Source: Kineothrix sp. MB12-C1
Lineage (GTDB): Bacteria; Bacillota; Clostridia; Lachnospirales; Lachnospiraceae
DNA length: 64,000 bases
Assembly (NCBI RefSeq): GCF_030863805.1
Contig: NZ_CP132957.1
Span: 310,001 to 374,000, forward strand
Reading direction: 5' to 3'
Part shown: piece after piece, positions 18,669 through 28,242 of the stretch
Layout of the letters: the number at the start of each line of letters is the position of its first letter
How positions within the stretch are numbered: position 1 is the first letter of the stretch
Translations under genes and position numbers: made by a program
Notes under the pieces: generated by a model
What the model saw: the letters and a program-made list of their open reading frames with translations, nothing else
Databases searched by the model: none
Told to the model about the DNA's origin: nothing

Positions 18669-19991
18669 CTATTCGGTAGCAAATATGGCTTCCATGTTCT
18701 GTACTGTTTCTTCAAAACTAACTCTATCCTCCACAGCCTGAAGCAGAAAGGCGTTTACGGCTTCTATTTTCTCTATTGCATAATCAATATTAGGATTGCT
18801 GCCGCTCTTATAAGCGCCTATGTTGATCAAATCTTCCGCTTCATTGTAGGTCGCCAATACATTTTTCAATTTACCCGCCGTTTGCTTGTGCTCACGCTCT
18901 GTAATCTGACTCATACAACGGGAAATGCTTTGCAAAACATCAATGGCCGGATAGTGATTTCTGTGAGCCAGTTTTCTGCTCAACATAATATGCCCATCCA
19001 AAATGCTTCTTGCCGTATCTGTAATCGGTTCATTGAAATCATCACCATCTACAAGAACCGTGTATAATCCTGTTATCGAACCTTCCCTGGAGCGGCCTGC
19101 GCGTTCAAGCAGCTTAGGCATCTCGGAATATACGCTGGGCGGATATCCTCTTGACACCGGAGGTTCCCCGCTGGCAAGGCCTATCTCTCTTTGTGCCATG
19201 GAGAAACGGGTAAGAGAGTCCATCATCAACAGCACATCTTTCCCCTGATCCCTGAAATATTCAGCAATCGCTGTCGCTGTCTTAGCCGCCTTATTACGCT
19301 CTAATGCCGGTTTATCCGATGTGGCCACCACTACAATAGAACGCTTCATTCCTTCTGGCCCTAAGTCTCTTTCTATAAATTCCCGGACCTCGCGGCCTCG
19401 CTCTCCAATAAGTGCAATAACATTAATATCCGCTTTTGTATTTCTTGCAAACATACCAAGCAGAGTGGATTTCCCCACTCCTGAACCGGCAAATATTCCA
19501 ACCCTCTGGCCTTTTCCTATTGTCAACAATCCGTCCACTGCCTTTACGCCAAGCGGAAGAACATCATCGATAATATTTCTGCTCAAAGGATCCGGAGGAG
19601 GAGCTTCCACGGAATAGGTATATCCGTTTATCATTATCTCATCTCCCACAGGTCTTCCAAGGCCATCCAAAGTCTGTCCGAGAAGGTCCTCACTCACCTG
19701 TATCGTAAGCGGCGCTCCCGTATTCTCAACTATACTGCCAAAACCGATGCCCTCCACCGACTCATATGGCATCAAAAGCGTTTTCTTATCTTTAAACCCG
19801 ACCACTTCTGCCATTGCAGGCTTCACATTCTCTCCTGCATCCGGATAAATAAGACAAATATCACCAAGTCTTGCATCCGGGCCGAGAGACTCAATGGTCA
19901 GACCTACGATATTCACCACTTTTCCCTTCATCTTGAAATAGGTGCCTTCTATCAACTTCTCATATTTAACAAAATCAATCGTTGCTCTCAA
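18669..19991 (-). CDS. fliI: FliI, flagellum-specific export ATPase
   Basis: A 440-residue F1-ATPase-beta-like protein. The Walker A motif GIFAGSGVGKST lies near residue 168, Walker B VLLMMDSLTRF near residue 250, and the conserved RGYPPSVYSEMPKLLERAGR follows. It energises export and interacts with FliH and FliJ. The start is TTG at 19991 with AGAGGTG eight bases upstream; no other start codon fits as well. It is 27 bases from the end of fliH. Confidence 0.96.
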   Translation of the reverse strand: MRATIDFVKYEKLIEGTYFKMKGKVVNIVGLTIESLGPDARLGDICLIYPDAGENVKPAMAEVVGFKDKKTLLMPYESVEGIGFGSIVENTGAPLTIQVSEDLLGQTLDGLGRPVGDEIMINGYTYSVEAPPPDPLSRNIIDDVLPLGVKAVDGLLTIGKGQRVGIFAGSGVGKSTLLGMFARNTKADINVIALIGERGREVREFIERDLGPEGMKRSIVVVATSDKPALERNKAAKTATAIAEYFRDQGKDVLLMMDSLTRFSMAQREIGLASGEPPVSRGYPPSVYSEMPKLLERAGRSREGSITGLYTVLVDGDDFNEPITDTARSILDGHIMLSRKLAHRNHYPAIDVLQSISRCMSQITEREHKQTAGKLKNVLATYNEAEDLINIGAYKSGSNPNIDYAIEKIEAVNAFLLQAVEDRVSFEETVQNMEAIFATE

Positions 19992-20018
19992 TATAGGTTC
20001 ACCTCTTATGTACTTATA

Positions 20019-20897
20019 CTACCCTCTCGTATACGATAACAGCCTCAGCTTCTGTGAAAGTTCTTCCAGTTGCGTTCCCAATCCGCAATCAAACACTCCG
20101 CCATCCGTCTCTATCATGCATTCATTTACTCCAAGAGTTATATCTTCCACAACTTCCACAGAAGCGTTGGGGGATATCCCTGCGGTCAGCAGCTCTTCCT
20201 TTTTCATGTTCACATAAGGATAATCTTCCCTCGATACATGAATGAGATAATTATTGCTTCCTTCTATCTTGTGCATGGAATTGGATATCAGATGCAGAAT
20301 TATGTCTTGTTCTTTCGATAAATCCACTTTAAATATCTGCTCATAAATATCCGTTAAACTTTCGATAAATTTAGGCTCCAGCTCTTTTACCAAATCTCTG
20401 TATTCCTGCTCCAAACGCAGTCTTTCTTCTTCCAGATTCTTTCTTTGCATTTCAACTTTCGCCTTACCTTCATTATATCCGGCATTATATCCCTGCGCAT
20501 GACCCTCATCCCACGCACTTTGGCGAAGCTGTTCCAGTTCCTGTTGAGCCCCGGCCATTACCTCAGACTTAATCTCCTCAGCATCGCTGCGAGCCTGTTC
20601 CAACATCTCTTGAACCTGGGCCGATGTAACTTGAAAGGACTCTTGATTCCCTTCTCCTTCTGCCGCAGGCTCTTTCAACATATCCTCTTCATCCGCAAGC
20701 AGCGCATCGACCTGTTCAGCATCCACTCCCAGAGTAAAGCCGCCCGGCATATCATTTTCGCTTTCGTTCTTCGCTTCACTCAGCATAAGGCTTTCTATAT
20801 GTGCTATTTTTTTTGCGATTTTTTCATTATTATCTATCATTAAAGCATCATCATTTTGTACGATAATCTGATTGGATTTATAAATATTACTAGACAA
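20019..20897 (-). CDS. fliH: FliH, negative regulator and stator of the FliI ATPase
   Basis: A 292-residue protein rich in Glu and Gln, with a long central helical region (around QELEQLRQSAWDEGHAQGYN and GYNEGKAKVEMQRKNLEEER) and a C-terminal ATP-synthase-delta-like domain. The GxxxG-type repeats (GHAQGYNAGYNEG) are typical of FliH. The frame is open to an ATG at 20930 inside fliG, but the GGAGG before TTG 20897 and the shorter eight-base overlap with fliG favour that start. The start is the least certain part. Confidence 0.87.
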   Translation of the reverse strand: MSSNIYKSNQIIVQNDDALMIDNNEKIAKKIAHIESLMLSEAKNESENDMPGGFTLGVDAEQVDALLADEEDMLKEPAAEGEGNQESFQVTSAQVQEMLEQARSDAEEIKSEVMAGAQQELEQLRQSAWDEGHAQGYNAGYNEGKAKVEMQRKNLEEERLRLEQEYRDLVKELEPKFIESLTDIYEQIFKVDLSKEQDIILHLISNSMHKIEGSNNYLIHVSREDYPYVNMKKEELLTAGISPNASVEVVEDITLGVNECMIETDGGVFDCGLGTQLEELSQKLRLLSYTRG

Positions 20898-21906
20898 TAA
20901 TCTCGTCACCTCCACCCCTGGAGATAACAATCTCTGCGGAATCTTCCAGCTTCCTTATAATATTAACAATCTTTTGCTGTGCTTCTTCTACGTCCTTCAT
21001 ACGCACAGGTCCCATGAATTCCATATCTTCCTTAATCATAACAGCAAGACGTTTGGACATATTATTGAAAATGGTATTCTGAACCTGTTCGTTAGATCCC
21101 TTTAAGGCAATCGCCAAATCGTTATTATCTACATCGCGAAGCACTCGCTGAATCGCTCTGTCATCAAGCAGCAAGATATCTTCGAAAACAAACATTTTCT
21201 TTCTGATCTCGTCTGCAAGTTCCGGCTCTTCGATTTCCAAAGTCTCCATGATATGTTTTTCCGTACCGCGGTCTACTGTGTTCAAAATATCTACCACTGC
21301 ATCTACACCGCCGATAATTGTGTAATCCTGATTTACCAAAGATGCCAACTTCGATTCTAACACCTTCTCCACCTCTTTAATCACATCCGGGCTTGTCCTA
21401 TCCATAACAGCAATACGCCTCGCCACATCTGCCTGCCTGTCAGGAGGAAGGGCCGCTATAATAAGTGCCGACTGCGCAGATGACAAATATGACATAATAA
21501 GTGCAATTGTCTGCGGATGCTCATCCTGAATAAAGTTAAGCAACTGCGATGCATCCGTCTTTCGAATAAACTCGAAAGGTTTTACCTGCAACGATGCTGT
21601 CAGTTTGCCGATAACATCCATCGCTTTTTCCTGACCGAGCGCCTTCTCCAAAAGTTCCTTCGCATAACCGATTCCGCCCTCCGCGATATACTGCTGTGCA
21701 AGACAAACCTGGTAAAACTCTTCCAATATTTCTTCTTTTACTTGCGGTGTAATACTTCTTGTATTCGCAATTTCCAAGGTCAGTTCTTCTATTTCATCTT
21801 CCTTCAAATGTTTAAATATCATCGCTGACCGCTCCGGTCCCAAAGCAATTAATAAAATGGCTGCTTTTTGAAGTCCCGTAATCTTCTCTTCTGCCCCTCT
21901 GGCCAT
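20890..21906 (-). CDS. fliG: FliG, flagellar motor switch and torque protein
   Basis: A 338-residue protein with the three armadillo-like domains of FliG. Visible signatures are KAAILLIALGPERSAMIFKHL near the N-terminus (in two parts), the EHPQTIALIMSYL motif near residue 130, and the torque helix region DDRAIQRVLRDVDNNDLAIA near residue 250. It links the MS ring FliF to FliM and contacts MotA. The GGGGGT ribosome binding site lies seven bases before the ATG. Confidence 0.96.
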   Translation of the reverse strand: MARGAEEKITGLQKAAILLIALGPERSAMIFKHLKEDEIEELTLEIANTRSITPQVKEEILEEFYQVCLAQQYIAEGGIGYAKELLEKALGQEKAMDVIGKLTASLQVKPFEFIRKTDASQLLNFIQDEHPQTIALIMSYLSSAQSALIIAALPPDRQADVARRIAVMDRTSPDVIKEVEKVLESKLASLVNQDYTIIGGVDAVVDILNTVDRGTEKHIMETLEIEEPELADEIRKKMFVFEDILLLDDRAIQRVLRDVDNNDLAIALKGSNEQVQNTIFNNMSKRLAVMIKEDMEFMGPVRMKDVEEAQQKIVNIIRKLEDSAEIVISRGGGDEIIV

Positions 21907-21911
21907 TTCTT

Positions 21912-23510
21912 TTACCCCCAGTCTTCATTCAGCCAATTTCTTAATAAGCTGGCTGCCGCTTCCGGATTCTCCGTTACGAACTTATCGATCATCTTCCTCG
22001 TCTCGGATTCCGTTTCAAGTCCAATATTCTCAAGTTCTACGACAGGAGCAGACTGAAGCAGCGCTTCTACAGACAATTCTGTTTCCGCCTCTTGTTCCTT
22101 GTCTCCGCGCATACTTCTGAATATTACAAAAGCAAGAAGTAATAGAATTACAACTACCAAAAGAATCTGCATCACATCAGTAGGAGTTACGTTAAGACCT
22201 TCGCTATCAAAAAACACATTTTCTCTATATGCTACAATCGTAATGTCATCCGCACTAATACCAGTCGCATTTGCCACTACATCATACAATTCTGTTTCTA
22301 CATCTATTTTTGTTCTTCCCACATTGGCCGTCTTATACTCAGCCCATGTTATTCCATCGAGCAGACCTTGACGTTTTGCATCCTCCTCACGCACAACATT
22401 GTAAACAATACCTGTAACGGAGATGGAGGATTCATTGTACTTAATCAACCCTGCCGGAATGCTCTTATTCGTAATCATCTCGTTAGGGAGGTAATCTCTC
22501 GATTCCTCGGAAACAGTAGAACTGCTTTCCGCATTATCCTGAAGTACATAGGTCGACTGATCGTTAGAGTCCGTTCCCGGTATTCCGCTGTTAGAATTAG
22601 TAGAATCCGAGTTGTAGATATCTTCATGGCTCAACATACCTTCCGTCCGTCCTTCAGGCGCAGAATAGGTATGCTCTGTTGTGTCCGTTGTCGAAAAATC
22701 CAACGCCAAATTGCTTGCAACTTCGATATTGTCAAACTCGTTAGTCCCAAGCAATACTCTCTTCACTTCATTTTTCACAAGGCTTTCCGCCTGTGTTTTC
22801 ACGGTAAGTTGGGAATTAGCCACTCCGGATATCGTATAATTATCATCCCCTGAGAATAACATATTTCCCGTTGTATCAAGAATTACTATATTATTTGTGG
22901 TCGTATTCCCAATTGCTGTTGCCACCGCCCTTGCAAGATATGCGGCATTATCTGTTGTAAATTCTCCGTCAATTTCTAATAATATACTGGCAAATGCCTC
23001 TTCCTCTGTAGATATGAGGGTTCCGTCATTTTCCGGTATAGACAATTCCACACTCGCGCTCTTAATCGCCGCGAACTTCTCTATGAATTCTTTTTCCAGC
23101 CTGGTCTCCATATAAAGCTGGTATTTCTTCTGTTTATCAGATTCAGTCGTGCTGAAACCGCCATTTGTTACATTATCAATGCTATAAGCCACGGATTGGA
23201 TATCATTAGCCCCTAGCAAAAGATTTGCATCCGACTGCTGAGATTTTAGAACCTTAATCTGATATCCATCGCTGGATACCTGATGGTTAATACCATTCCC
23301 TTCCAAAAGTTCTGTTACTTCTGCCGCCTGCTTTGTTGTTTCGCAATTTAGTAACAATACATATTGTGGTCTTGTAAGAACAGTTACTATAATTACTATC
23401 ATCAGAATCACCACAGCCGCTGCTGAAATGATAATCGTTTTTTGTTTCGCGGTAAATTTATTCCACCACTCAAGAACCCTGTTTAAAAGCTCTTTCATTT
23501 TATCTGTCAT
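21912..23510 (-). CDS. fliF: FliF, MS-ring protein
   Basis: A 532-residue protein with membrane helices at about residues 25-46 and 443-462. Between them are the YscJ-type ring-building motifs and a long Ser/Asn-rich extracytoplasmic loop (around residues 285-335). The C-terminal tail PEAAASLLRNWLNEDWG is the FliG-binding segment. FliF forms the base on which rod, export gate and C-ring assemble. AAGGAGA precedes the ATG. Confidence 0.95.
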   Translation of the reverse strand: MTDKMKELLNRVLEWWNKFTAKQKTIIISAAAVVILMIVIIVTVLTRPQYVLLLNCETTKQAAEVTELLEGNGINHQVSSDGYQIKVLKSQQSDANLLLGANDIQSVAYSIDNVTNGGFSTTESDKQKKYQLYMETRLEKEFIEKFAAIKSASVELSIPENDGTLISTEEEAFASILLEIDGEFTTDNAAYLARAVATAIGNTTTNNIVILDTTGNMLFSGDDNYTISGVANSQLTVKTQAESLVKNEVKRVLLGTNEFDNIEVASNLALDFSTTDTTEHTYSAPEGRTEGMLSHEDIYNSDSTNSNSGIPGTDSNDQSTYVLQDNAESSSTVSEESRDYLPNEMITNKSIPAGLIKYNESSISVTGIVYNVVREEDAKRQGLLDGITWAEYKTANVGRTKIDVETELYDVVANATGISADDITIVAYRENVFFDSEGLNVTPTDVMQILLVVVILLLLAFVIFRSMRGDKEQEAETELSVEALLQSAPVVELENIGLETESETRKMIDKFVTENPEAAASLLRNWLNEDWG

Positions 23511-23552
23511 GTTAAAAGTCTCCTTATCCGACGTAAAATTCTATCAGACTTT

Positions 23553-23876
23553 TTAGATTTGTATTTGCATAATCTCTTTGTAAGCATCCAATAATCGATC
23601 CCTAACCGCTACCGTATATTGCAACGCGGCAGATGCCTTACCAAGAGCTACCGTAAGATCATGTGTATTCTGGGTTTCTCCCAGCGCCCACCTAATCTCT
23701 TCATTTTCCGCATCCGACAAATAACTGTTTGTGGTGTTAATATTTTCCATCGCTTTCGTAAGTATACTATCAAAAGAAGTGTCCGCCGCCTCTATCGCTT
23801 TTCTTCCAATTGCGCTAGTTCCTACCGCCTCTTTCACGGCACCCGACGTCACATTGTATAAGGATGTGATATCCAT
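23553..23876 (-). CDS. fliE: FliE, MS-ring/rod junction protein
   Basis: A 107-residue protein with the FliE pattern near the C-terminus: THDLTVALGKASAALQYTVA followed by VRDRLLDAYKEIMQIQI. It links FliF and FliP/FliR to the proximal rod and is itself exported. TGGAGGGA precedes the ATG at 23876. Typical position after flgC. Confidence 0.94.
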   Translation of the reverse strand: MDITSLYNVTSGAVKEAVGTSAIGRKAIEAADTSFDSILTKAMENINTTNSYLSDAENEEIRWALGETQNTHDLTVALGKASAALQYTVAVRDRLLDAYKEIMQIQI

Positions 23877-23928
23877 TGTTTCCCTCCATTATTAAACATC
23901 AAACTCAGACCCTATGCTATTTACTTTA

Positions 23929-24375
23929 TCACTTGCCCATTTCCAACCCCTTCAAGGCCATGGACTTGCTAGCCGTAAAAGCGGTAGCATTCGCTTCATA
24001 TGCCCGGCTGGCATCAATCATATTCGTCATCTCTGTAATAATACTCACATTAGGATATAGTACATATCCATCCTCATCTGCGTCCGGATGCGAAGGATCA
24101 TAAGTCTTCACCATCTCCGTCCAGGTATCCTCATAAACGCCATCCACCTTAACACCCGTTCCCGAGTATCTATCCGTCGCCGTATTCAACACGCGGCTAA
24201 AAGGTGTCTGAGAATTCTTCTCAGCAAAAGTAACCACCTGCCTACGGTAAGGAGTCCCATCCTCCGTACGCGTAGTATTGGCATTCGCAAGATTCTGCGA
24301 AATGATATCCATGCGATATCTCTGCGCGGTCATTCCTGATGAATTAATGTTAAAAGACGAAAAAATATTGCTCAT
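23929..24375 (-). CDS. flgC: FlgC, flagellar proximal rod protein
   Basis: A 148-residue rod protein. The N-terminal motif FNINSSGMTAQRYRMDIISQ, followed by NLANANTTRTEDGTPYRRQ, is diagnostic, and the C-terminal helix (MIDASRAYEANATAFTASKS) matches the rod family. GGGGAG precedes the ATG at 24375. It follows flgB by 20 bases. Confidence 0.95.
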   Translation of the reverse strand: MSNIFSSFNINSSGMTAQRYRMDIISQNLANANTTRTEDGTPYRRQVVTFAEKNSQTPFSRVLNTATDRYSGTGVKVDGVYEDTWTEMVKTYDPSHPDADEDGYVLYPNVSIITEMTNMIDASRAYEANATAFTASKSMALKGLEMGK

Positions 24376-24395
24376 CTGTCATACTCCCCTGCTTT

Positions 24396-24785
24396 TTATT
24401 TTGAAACCATCTGAATATTCTTGAATTCATGAGTCATGCTGTCAACCAAGCCATTATAACGTAACTGGTTAGCCGCAAGCGTTACGTTTTCAGTCTCGAT
24501 ATCTACATTATTCCCGTCCAAACGATAGGAAAAATTAGCTGAATCTCTGTATGTACGCGGATTTAACCTATTGATCTTCAAATCTCCCACCTTGTCATCC
24601 ATAGACCCATATTTAGAATTCTTCAAGGCTCGCTTCAATTCCGTCTCGAATTCCACATCCTGCCTCTTATAGCCCGGAGTGGTAGCATTCGCTATATTAT
24701 TCGCCAGCACTTCATTACGAATCCATGTCGCATCCGCCGCTTTATCCAGAACATTAATATAATCAAATGCATTGCTGTTAATCAT
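24396..24785 (-). CDS. flgB: FlgB, flagellar proximal rod protein
   Basis: A 129-residue rod protein and the first gene of the operon. The motif VLANNIANATTPGYKRQDVE lies near residue 26, and the C-terminal rod helix follows NVDIETENVTLAANQLRYN. The frame is open 21 codons further (24848), but AAAGGAGAACC just before ATG 24785 and the usual family start support the shorter form. A sigma-A-type promoter lies about 100 bases upstream. Confidence 0.94.
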   Translation of the reverse strand: MINSNAFDYINVLDKAADATWIRNEVLANNIANATTPGYKRQDVEFETELKRALKNSKYGSMDDKVGDLKINRLNPRTYRDSANFSYRLDGNNVDIETENVTLAANQLRYNGLVDSMTHEFKNIQMVSK

Positions 24786-24887
24786 ACCGGTTCTCCTTTG
24801 TTTTTTCATTCCGACTATATCTTGGATAGCAGAAACTACTTTTTCCAAAAAAACCCCTAAATATAGCCATCCTATTCTACTTCTTCT

Positions 24888-24915
24888 ATTATAGATTATT
24901 TACAAAAAAACACAA
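24888..24915 (-). promoter_or_regulatory. Sigma-A-type promoter of the flagellar operon
   Basis: On the minus strand TTGTGT (24910-24915) and TATAAT (24888-24893) are separated by 16 bases. Predicted transcription start is about 95 bases before flgB. The -10 is perfect, the -35 moderate. Confidence 0.6.
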
Positions 24916-24937
24916 GTTTTTTTGCAAAAAAAGTCGA

Positions 24938-24969
24938 AAAGGATTTATGAATAATTCTATAAATCCTTT
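24938..24969 (-). terminator. Terminator after codY
   Basis: AAAGGATTTAT and ATAAATCCTTT form a perfect 11-bp stem with a 10-base loop, followed on the minus strand by TCGACTTTTTTT. It lies 28 bases after the codY stop and separates codY from the flagellar promoter. Confidence 0.85.
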
Positions 24970-24996
24970 CCATTTTCTTTCATTTTATATATTTTT

Positions 24997-25785
24997 TCAT
25001 TGTTTTCTGTTTTCTTTTTTTATTTTCTCTATTTCGTCAAACACTACATCATTTAACACTTTGATGTATGTCCCCTTCATTCCTGAAGAACGAGATTCGA
25101 TAACTCCCGCACTTTCGAACTTTCTAAGAGCATTAACAATCACAGAACGGGTAATTCCCACTCGGTCTGCAATCTTACTCGCAACCAGTATTCCTTCCAT
25201 ACCTCCCAATTCATCAAAAATATGGGTGACTGCCTCTAACTCGGAGAAAGAAAGTGTCCCTACTGCAGAGCGCACCACCGCAATCTTCCTGCCTTCTTCC
25301 GCACTTTCTTCATTCACCGCCCGAAGCATCTCGAGTCCCACTACCGTTGTCCCGTATTCGCACAAAATAATATCATCGATATCATACTGTTCGTTACATT
25401 TATAAATAAACAAAGTTCCAAGTCGCTCCCCTGCAATATCGATAGGGGTGATAATCGCCTGAATCTTCTTCACATTCTCGCTTTCAAAACCAAGAGTCTC
25501 TAAGTTCACATTTTCTTTCGTAGACAAAACGGCAAGCATTCTCTCATTTAGCATAGCATCAATAAATCCCCCGACGTTGTCAACGATTAGTTCATTAATG
25601 GAGTCCACACCCGGAGATGTCGCAACCCCCAACACCTTTCCTTTCTTACTGATGACAAGAACATTAGAAAACAATATTTCACACAAAACATTGCATATAT
25701 CATTAAAAACTACTTTGCTGGAATTATTATTGTGTAACAGCTTCCCTATTTTTCTCGTTTTGTCCAATAACTGAACGCTGCTCAT
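24997..25785 (-). CDS. codY: CodY, GTP/branched-chain-amino-acid-sensing repressor
   Basis: A 262-residue protein: an N-terminal GAF domain (roughly 1-155) that binds branched-chain amino acids and a C-terminal winged helix. The recognition-helix region is KIADRVGITRSVIVNALRKF near residue 205. CodY represses nutrient-scavenging, motility and sporulation genes in rich conditions. It sits between topA and flgB, as in Bacillus. It has its own promoter and a strong terminator, so it is probably a separate transcription unit. Confidence 0.96.
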   Translation of the reverse strand: MSSVQLLDKTRKIGKLLHNNNSSKVVFNDICNVLCEILFSNVLVISKKGKVLGVATSPGVDSINELIVDNVGGFIDAMLNERMLAVLSTKENVNLETLGFESENVKKIQAIITPIDIAGERLGTLFIYKCNEQYDIDDIILCEYGTTVVGLEMLRAVNEESAEEGRKIAVVRSAVGTLSFSELEAVTHIFDELGGMEGILVASKIADRVGITRSVIVNALRKFESAGVIESRSSGMKGTYIKVLNDVVFDEIEKIKKENRKQ

Positions 25786-25854
25786 TCCCCTACCTCACTT
25801 TTCCTTTTGTATTCGGCATATGCCGCTGTTTTCCGGTTGCTGCAAATATAAAAA

Positions 25855-25923
25855 CCCTCGGAATTGTTGATTAACAGGTCAATTGTATCACACTATTTTC
25901 TCATTATCAACGTTTCCCGAGGG
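25855..25923 (-). terminator. Possible topA terminator arms enclosing the codY promoter
   Basis: CCCTCGG (25855-25861) and CCGAGGG (25917-25923) are complementary, and on the minus strand the second arm is followed by TTTTTATATTT. The loop is about 55 bases and contains the codY promoter, so this is a weak call. A smaller stem (TTGA/TCAA around TTAACAGG) lies inside. Confidence 0.35.
25882..25910 (-). promoter_or_regulatory. codY promoter
   Basis: TTGATA (25905-25910) and TACAAT (25882-25887) on the minus strand with a 17-base spacer; about 90 bases of leader precede the codY ATG. Confidence 0.75.
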
Positions 25924-25981
25924 AATTATTTAAAAATTAGACAATTTTATTGCTAATTCTCATATTTTTTCCATATACTTA

Positions 25982-28063
25982 CTATAAATTTTCCGAATTA
26001 TTTGCTTTATTCTTTACAAAACCGCACTCTTCCTTCGTACATACAAGTTTATTTCCTTTTTCCAACATAAGAGAACCACATTCCGGACATGCCTCTTTGG
26101 AAGGTTTTTGCCACACCATAAAGTCACATTCAGGATTATCTACGCAACCATAATACTTTCTCCCTTTTTTTGTCTTCTTAAGCACAATATCCTTGCCGCA
26201 CTTCGGACAGTCAATTCCGGTTTTCTCCAGATAGGGCTTCGTATTTCGGCACTCCGGGAAACCGGGACAGGCTAAAAAACGTCCATGAGGCCCATACTTA
26301 ATCACCATCTGTTTCCCGCAAAGTTCGCACACTTCATCCGATACTTCGTCAGCGATCTTCACATGTTCCAATTCCTTTTCCGCCTTCTTCACCGCTTCCT
26401 CTAAATCAGGATAGAAATTGGAAATGACAATCTTCCAATTAATCGTGCCTTCCTCCACACCATCCAACAGCACCTCCATATTAGCCGTAAAGTTCACATC
26501 AACAATACTCGGAAAGGCTTCTTTCATCATATTGTTCACTACTTCTCCAAGCTCCGTCACATAAAGGTTTTTATTTTCTTTTACTACATATCTTCTTGCA
26601 AGAATGGTAGTGATGGTCGGAGCATAAGTACTGGGGCGTCCAATCCCAAGTTCCTCTAATGCACGTACAAGAGAGGCTTCCGTATAATGAGGAGCAGGTT
26701 GCGTAAAATGCTGTTTATAATCGAACGCTTCGAAGTTAAGCTTCGTCTCTTTGTCGATACCTCTTACCAAAGTATTGTTATCCACTTTTTCTTCATCATC
26801 GGTATAAACGCTCATGAAACCATCGAAAAGAATCTTCGATGCCGCCACAGTGAATCGATGTCCATTTCCGTCTATCTTCACCGAAGTAGTTTCATATTTT
26901 GCCGGATTCATCCTACTCGCAGTAAATCGCTTCCATATAAGCTGATACAAACGGAATTGATCTCTTGACAGAGATTCCTTAAGTTCAAAAGGCGTTCTCG
27001 CAATATCTGTAGGGCGGATTGCTTCATGAGCATCCTGAATCTTCTGGGTCGCCTTCTTTTCGCGAGCTGTTTCCGCCGCATATTCGTTTCCATATGTTCT
27101 ATCGATATATTCTTTGGCATGATTCTCAGCTTCCTCCGATACTCTCGTGGAATCCGTACGGAGATAAGTGATAATACCGACCGTACCATTGCCCTTAATA
27201 TCAATCCCCTCATAAAGCTGCTGTGCAAGGCGCATCGTCTTCTGTGTAGAAAAATTGAGAACTTTACTAGCCTCCTGTTGTAGCGTCGATGTGGTAAAAG
27301 GCAAAGGAGCCTTTTTAGTTCTTTCTCCTTTTTTCACTTCTGCTACTTCATATTCAGCACCTTCCAATTCAGCCATAATACCTTTTAGCTGTTCCTCTGA
27401 AGAGATATTCACTTTCCCGTCCGGAGTACCATAATATTTAGCCGCTAAAGGCTTCTTCTCTCCCTGAACGTGAAGCAAGGCATCCAGAGTCCAATATTCC
27501 TCAGGAATAAACGCGTTGATTTCATCCTCTCTATCACAAATAATACGCAAAGCTACTGACTGTACACGTCCCGCACTTAATCCTCTTTTCACTTTTGCCC
27601 ATAACACCGGAGAAATACGATATCCCACCATACGATCCAGAACTCTTCGCGCCTGTTGAGCATCCACTAGGTCCATGTCCACTTTACGTGCATTTTTTAA
27701 TGATTCCTTTACCGCATTTTTTGTAATTTCATTGAAAGTAATACGGTAAACCTTTTTATCCTCTAGCTTTAATGCCTTTGTAAGATGCCACGAAATAGCT
27801 TCTCCCTCGCGGTCAGGGTCAGTTGCCAAGTAGATTTTTTCAGCCTTTTTAACTTCTTTGCGAAGGTTTGCAAGAATATCTCCTTTTCCCCTAATTGTAA
27901 TATATTTCGGTTCATAATTATTCTCTATGTCAATTCCAAGTTGACTTTTAGGCATATCACGCACATGCCCATTGCTCGCCGCAACCTCATAATTCGGTCC
28001 TAAAAACTTTTTAATCGTCTTCACTTTTGCTGGTGATTCTACAATTACTAAATATTTCGCCAT
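25982..28063 (-). CDS. topA: DNA topoisomerase I
   Basis: A 693-residue type IA topoisomerase that relaxes negative supercoils. The N-terminal Toprim domain begins YLVIVESPAKVKTIKKFLG and contains the metal-binding TDPDREG near residue 105. The active-site Tyr lies in GIITYLRTDSTR near residue 295. Three C-terminal zinc ribbons are visible: CELCGK...CPGFPEC, CPKCGK...CVDNPEC and CPECGS...CTKEEC. All have four Cys. Usual length for Clostridia. GGGGAAG lies before the ATG. Confidence 0.97.
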   Translation of the reverse strand: MAKYLVIVESPAKVKTIKKFLGPNYEVAASNGHVRDMPKSQLGIDIENNYEPKYITIRGKGDILANLRKEVKKAEKIYLATDPDREGEAISWHLTKALKLEDKKVYRITFNEITKNAVKESLKNARKVDMDLVDAQQARRVLDRMVGYRISPVLWAKVKRGLSAGRVQSVALRIICDREDEINAFIPEEYWTLDALLHVQGEKKPLAAKYYGTPDGKVNISSEEQLKGIMAELEGAEYEVAEVKKGERTKKAPLPFTTSTLQQEASKVLNFSTQKTMRLAQQLYEGIDIKGNGTVGIITYLRTDSTRVSEEAENHAKEYIDRTYGNEYAAETAREKKATQKIQDAHEAIRPTDIARTPFELKESLSRDQFRLYQLIWKRFTASRMNPAKYETTSVKIDGNGHRFTVAASKILFDGFMSVYTDDEEKVDNNTLVRGIDKETKLNFEAFDYKQHFTQPAPHYTEASLVRALEELGIGRPSTYAPTITTILARRYVVKENKNLYVTELGEVVNNMMKEAFPSIVDVNFTANMEVLLDGVEEGTINWKIVISNFYPDLEEAVKKAEKELEHVKIADEVSDEVCELCGKQMVIKYGPHGRFLACPGFPECRNTKPYLEKTGIDCPKCGKDIVLKKTKKGRKYYGCVDNPECDFMVWQKPSKEACPECGSLMLEKGNKLVCTKEECGFVKNKANNSENL

Positions 28064-28162
28064 ATTACTTCCCCTGTCTGTTTGTTCATCGTAACGACCT
28101 GTTTCTTCTATATATAGTGCATCTATCTAATATAGCAAGCCGCCCGGCTTACAACTTGCACC

Positions 28163-28191
28163 ACTATACAATAAATTCTCATCGCTTGCAA
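28163..28191 (-). promoter_or_regulatory. Probable topA promoter
   Basis: On the minus strand TTGCAA (28186-28191), 17 bases, TATAGT (28163-28168). Downstream in the leader is a GC-rich hairpin (AAGCCG/CGGCTT near 28135-28150). Confidence 0.5.
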
Positions 28192-28242
28192 GTAATATTA
28201 TGAAAAATTTAGAATTTTTATTCATTTATCGGAAACAAATTA

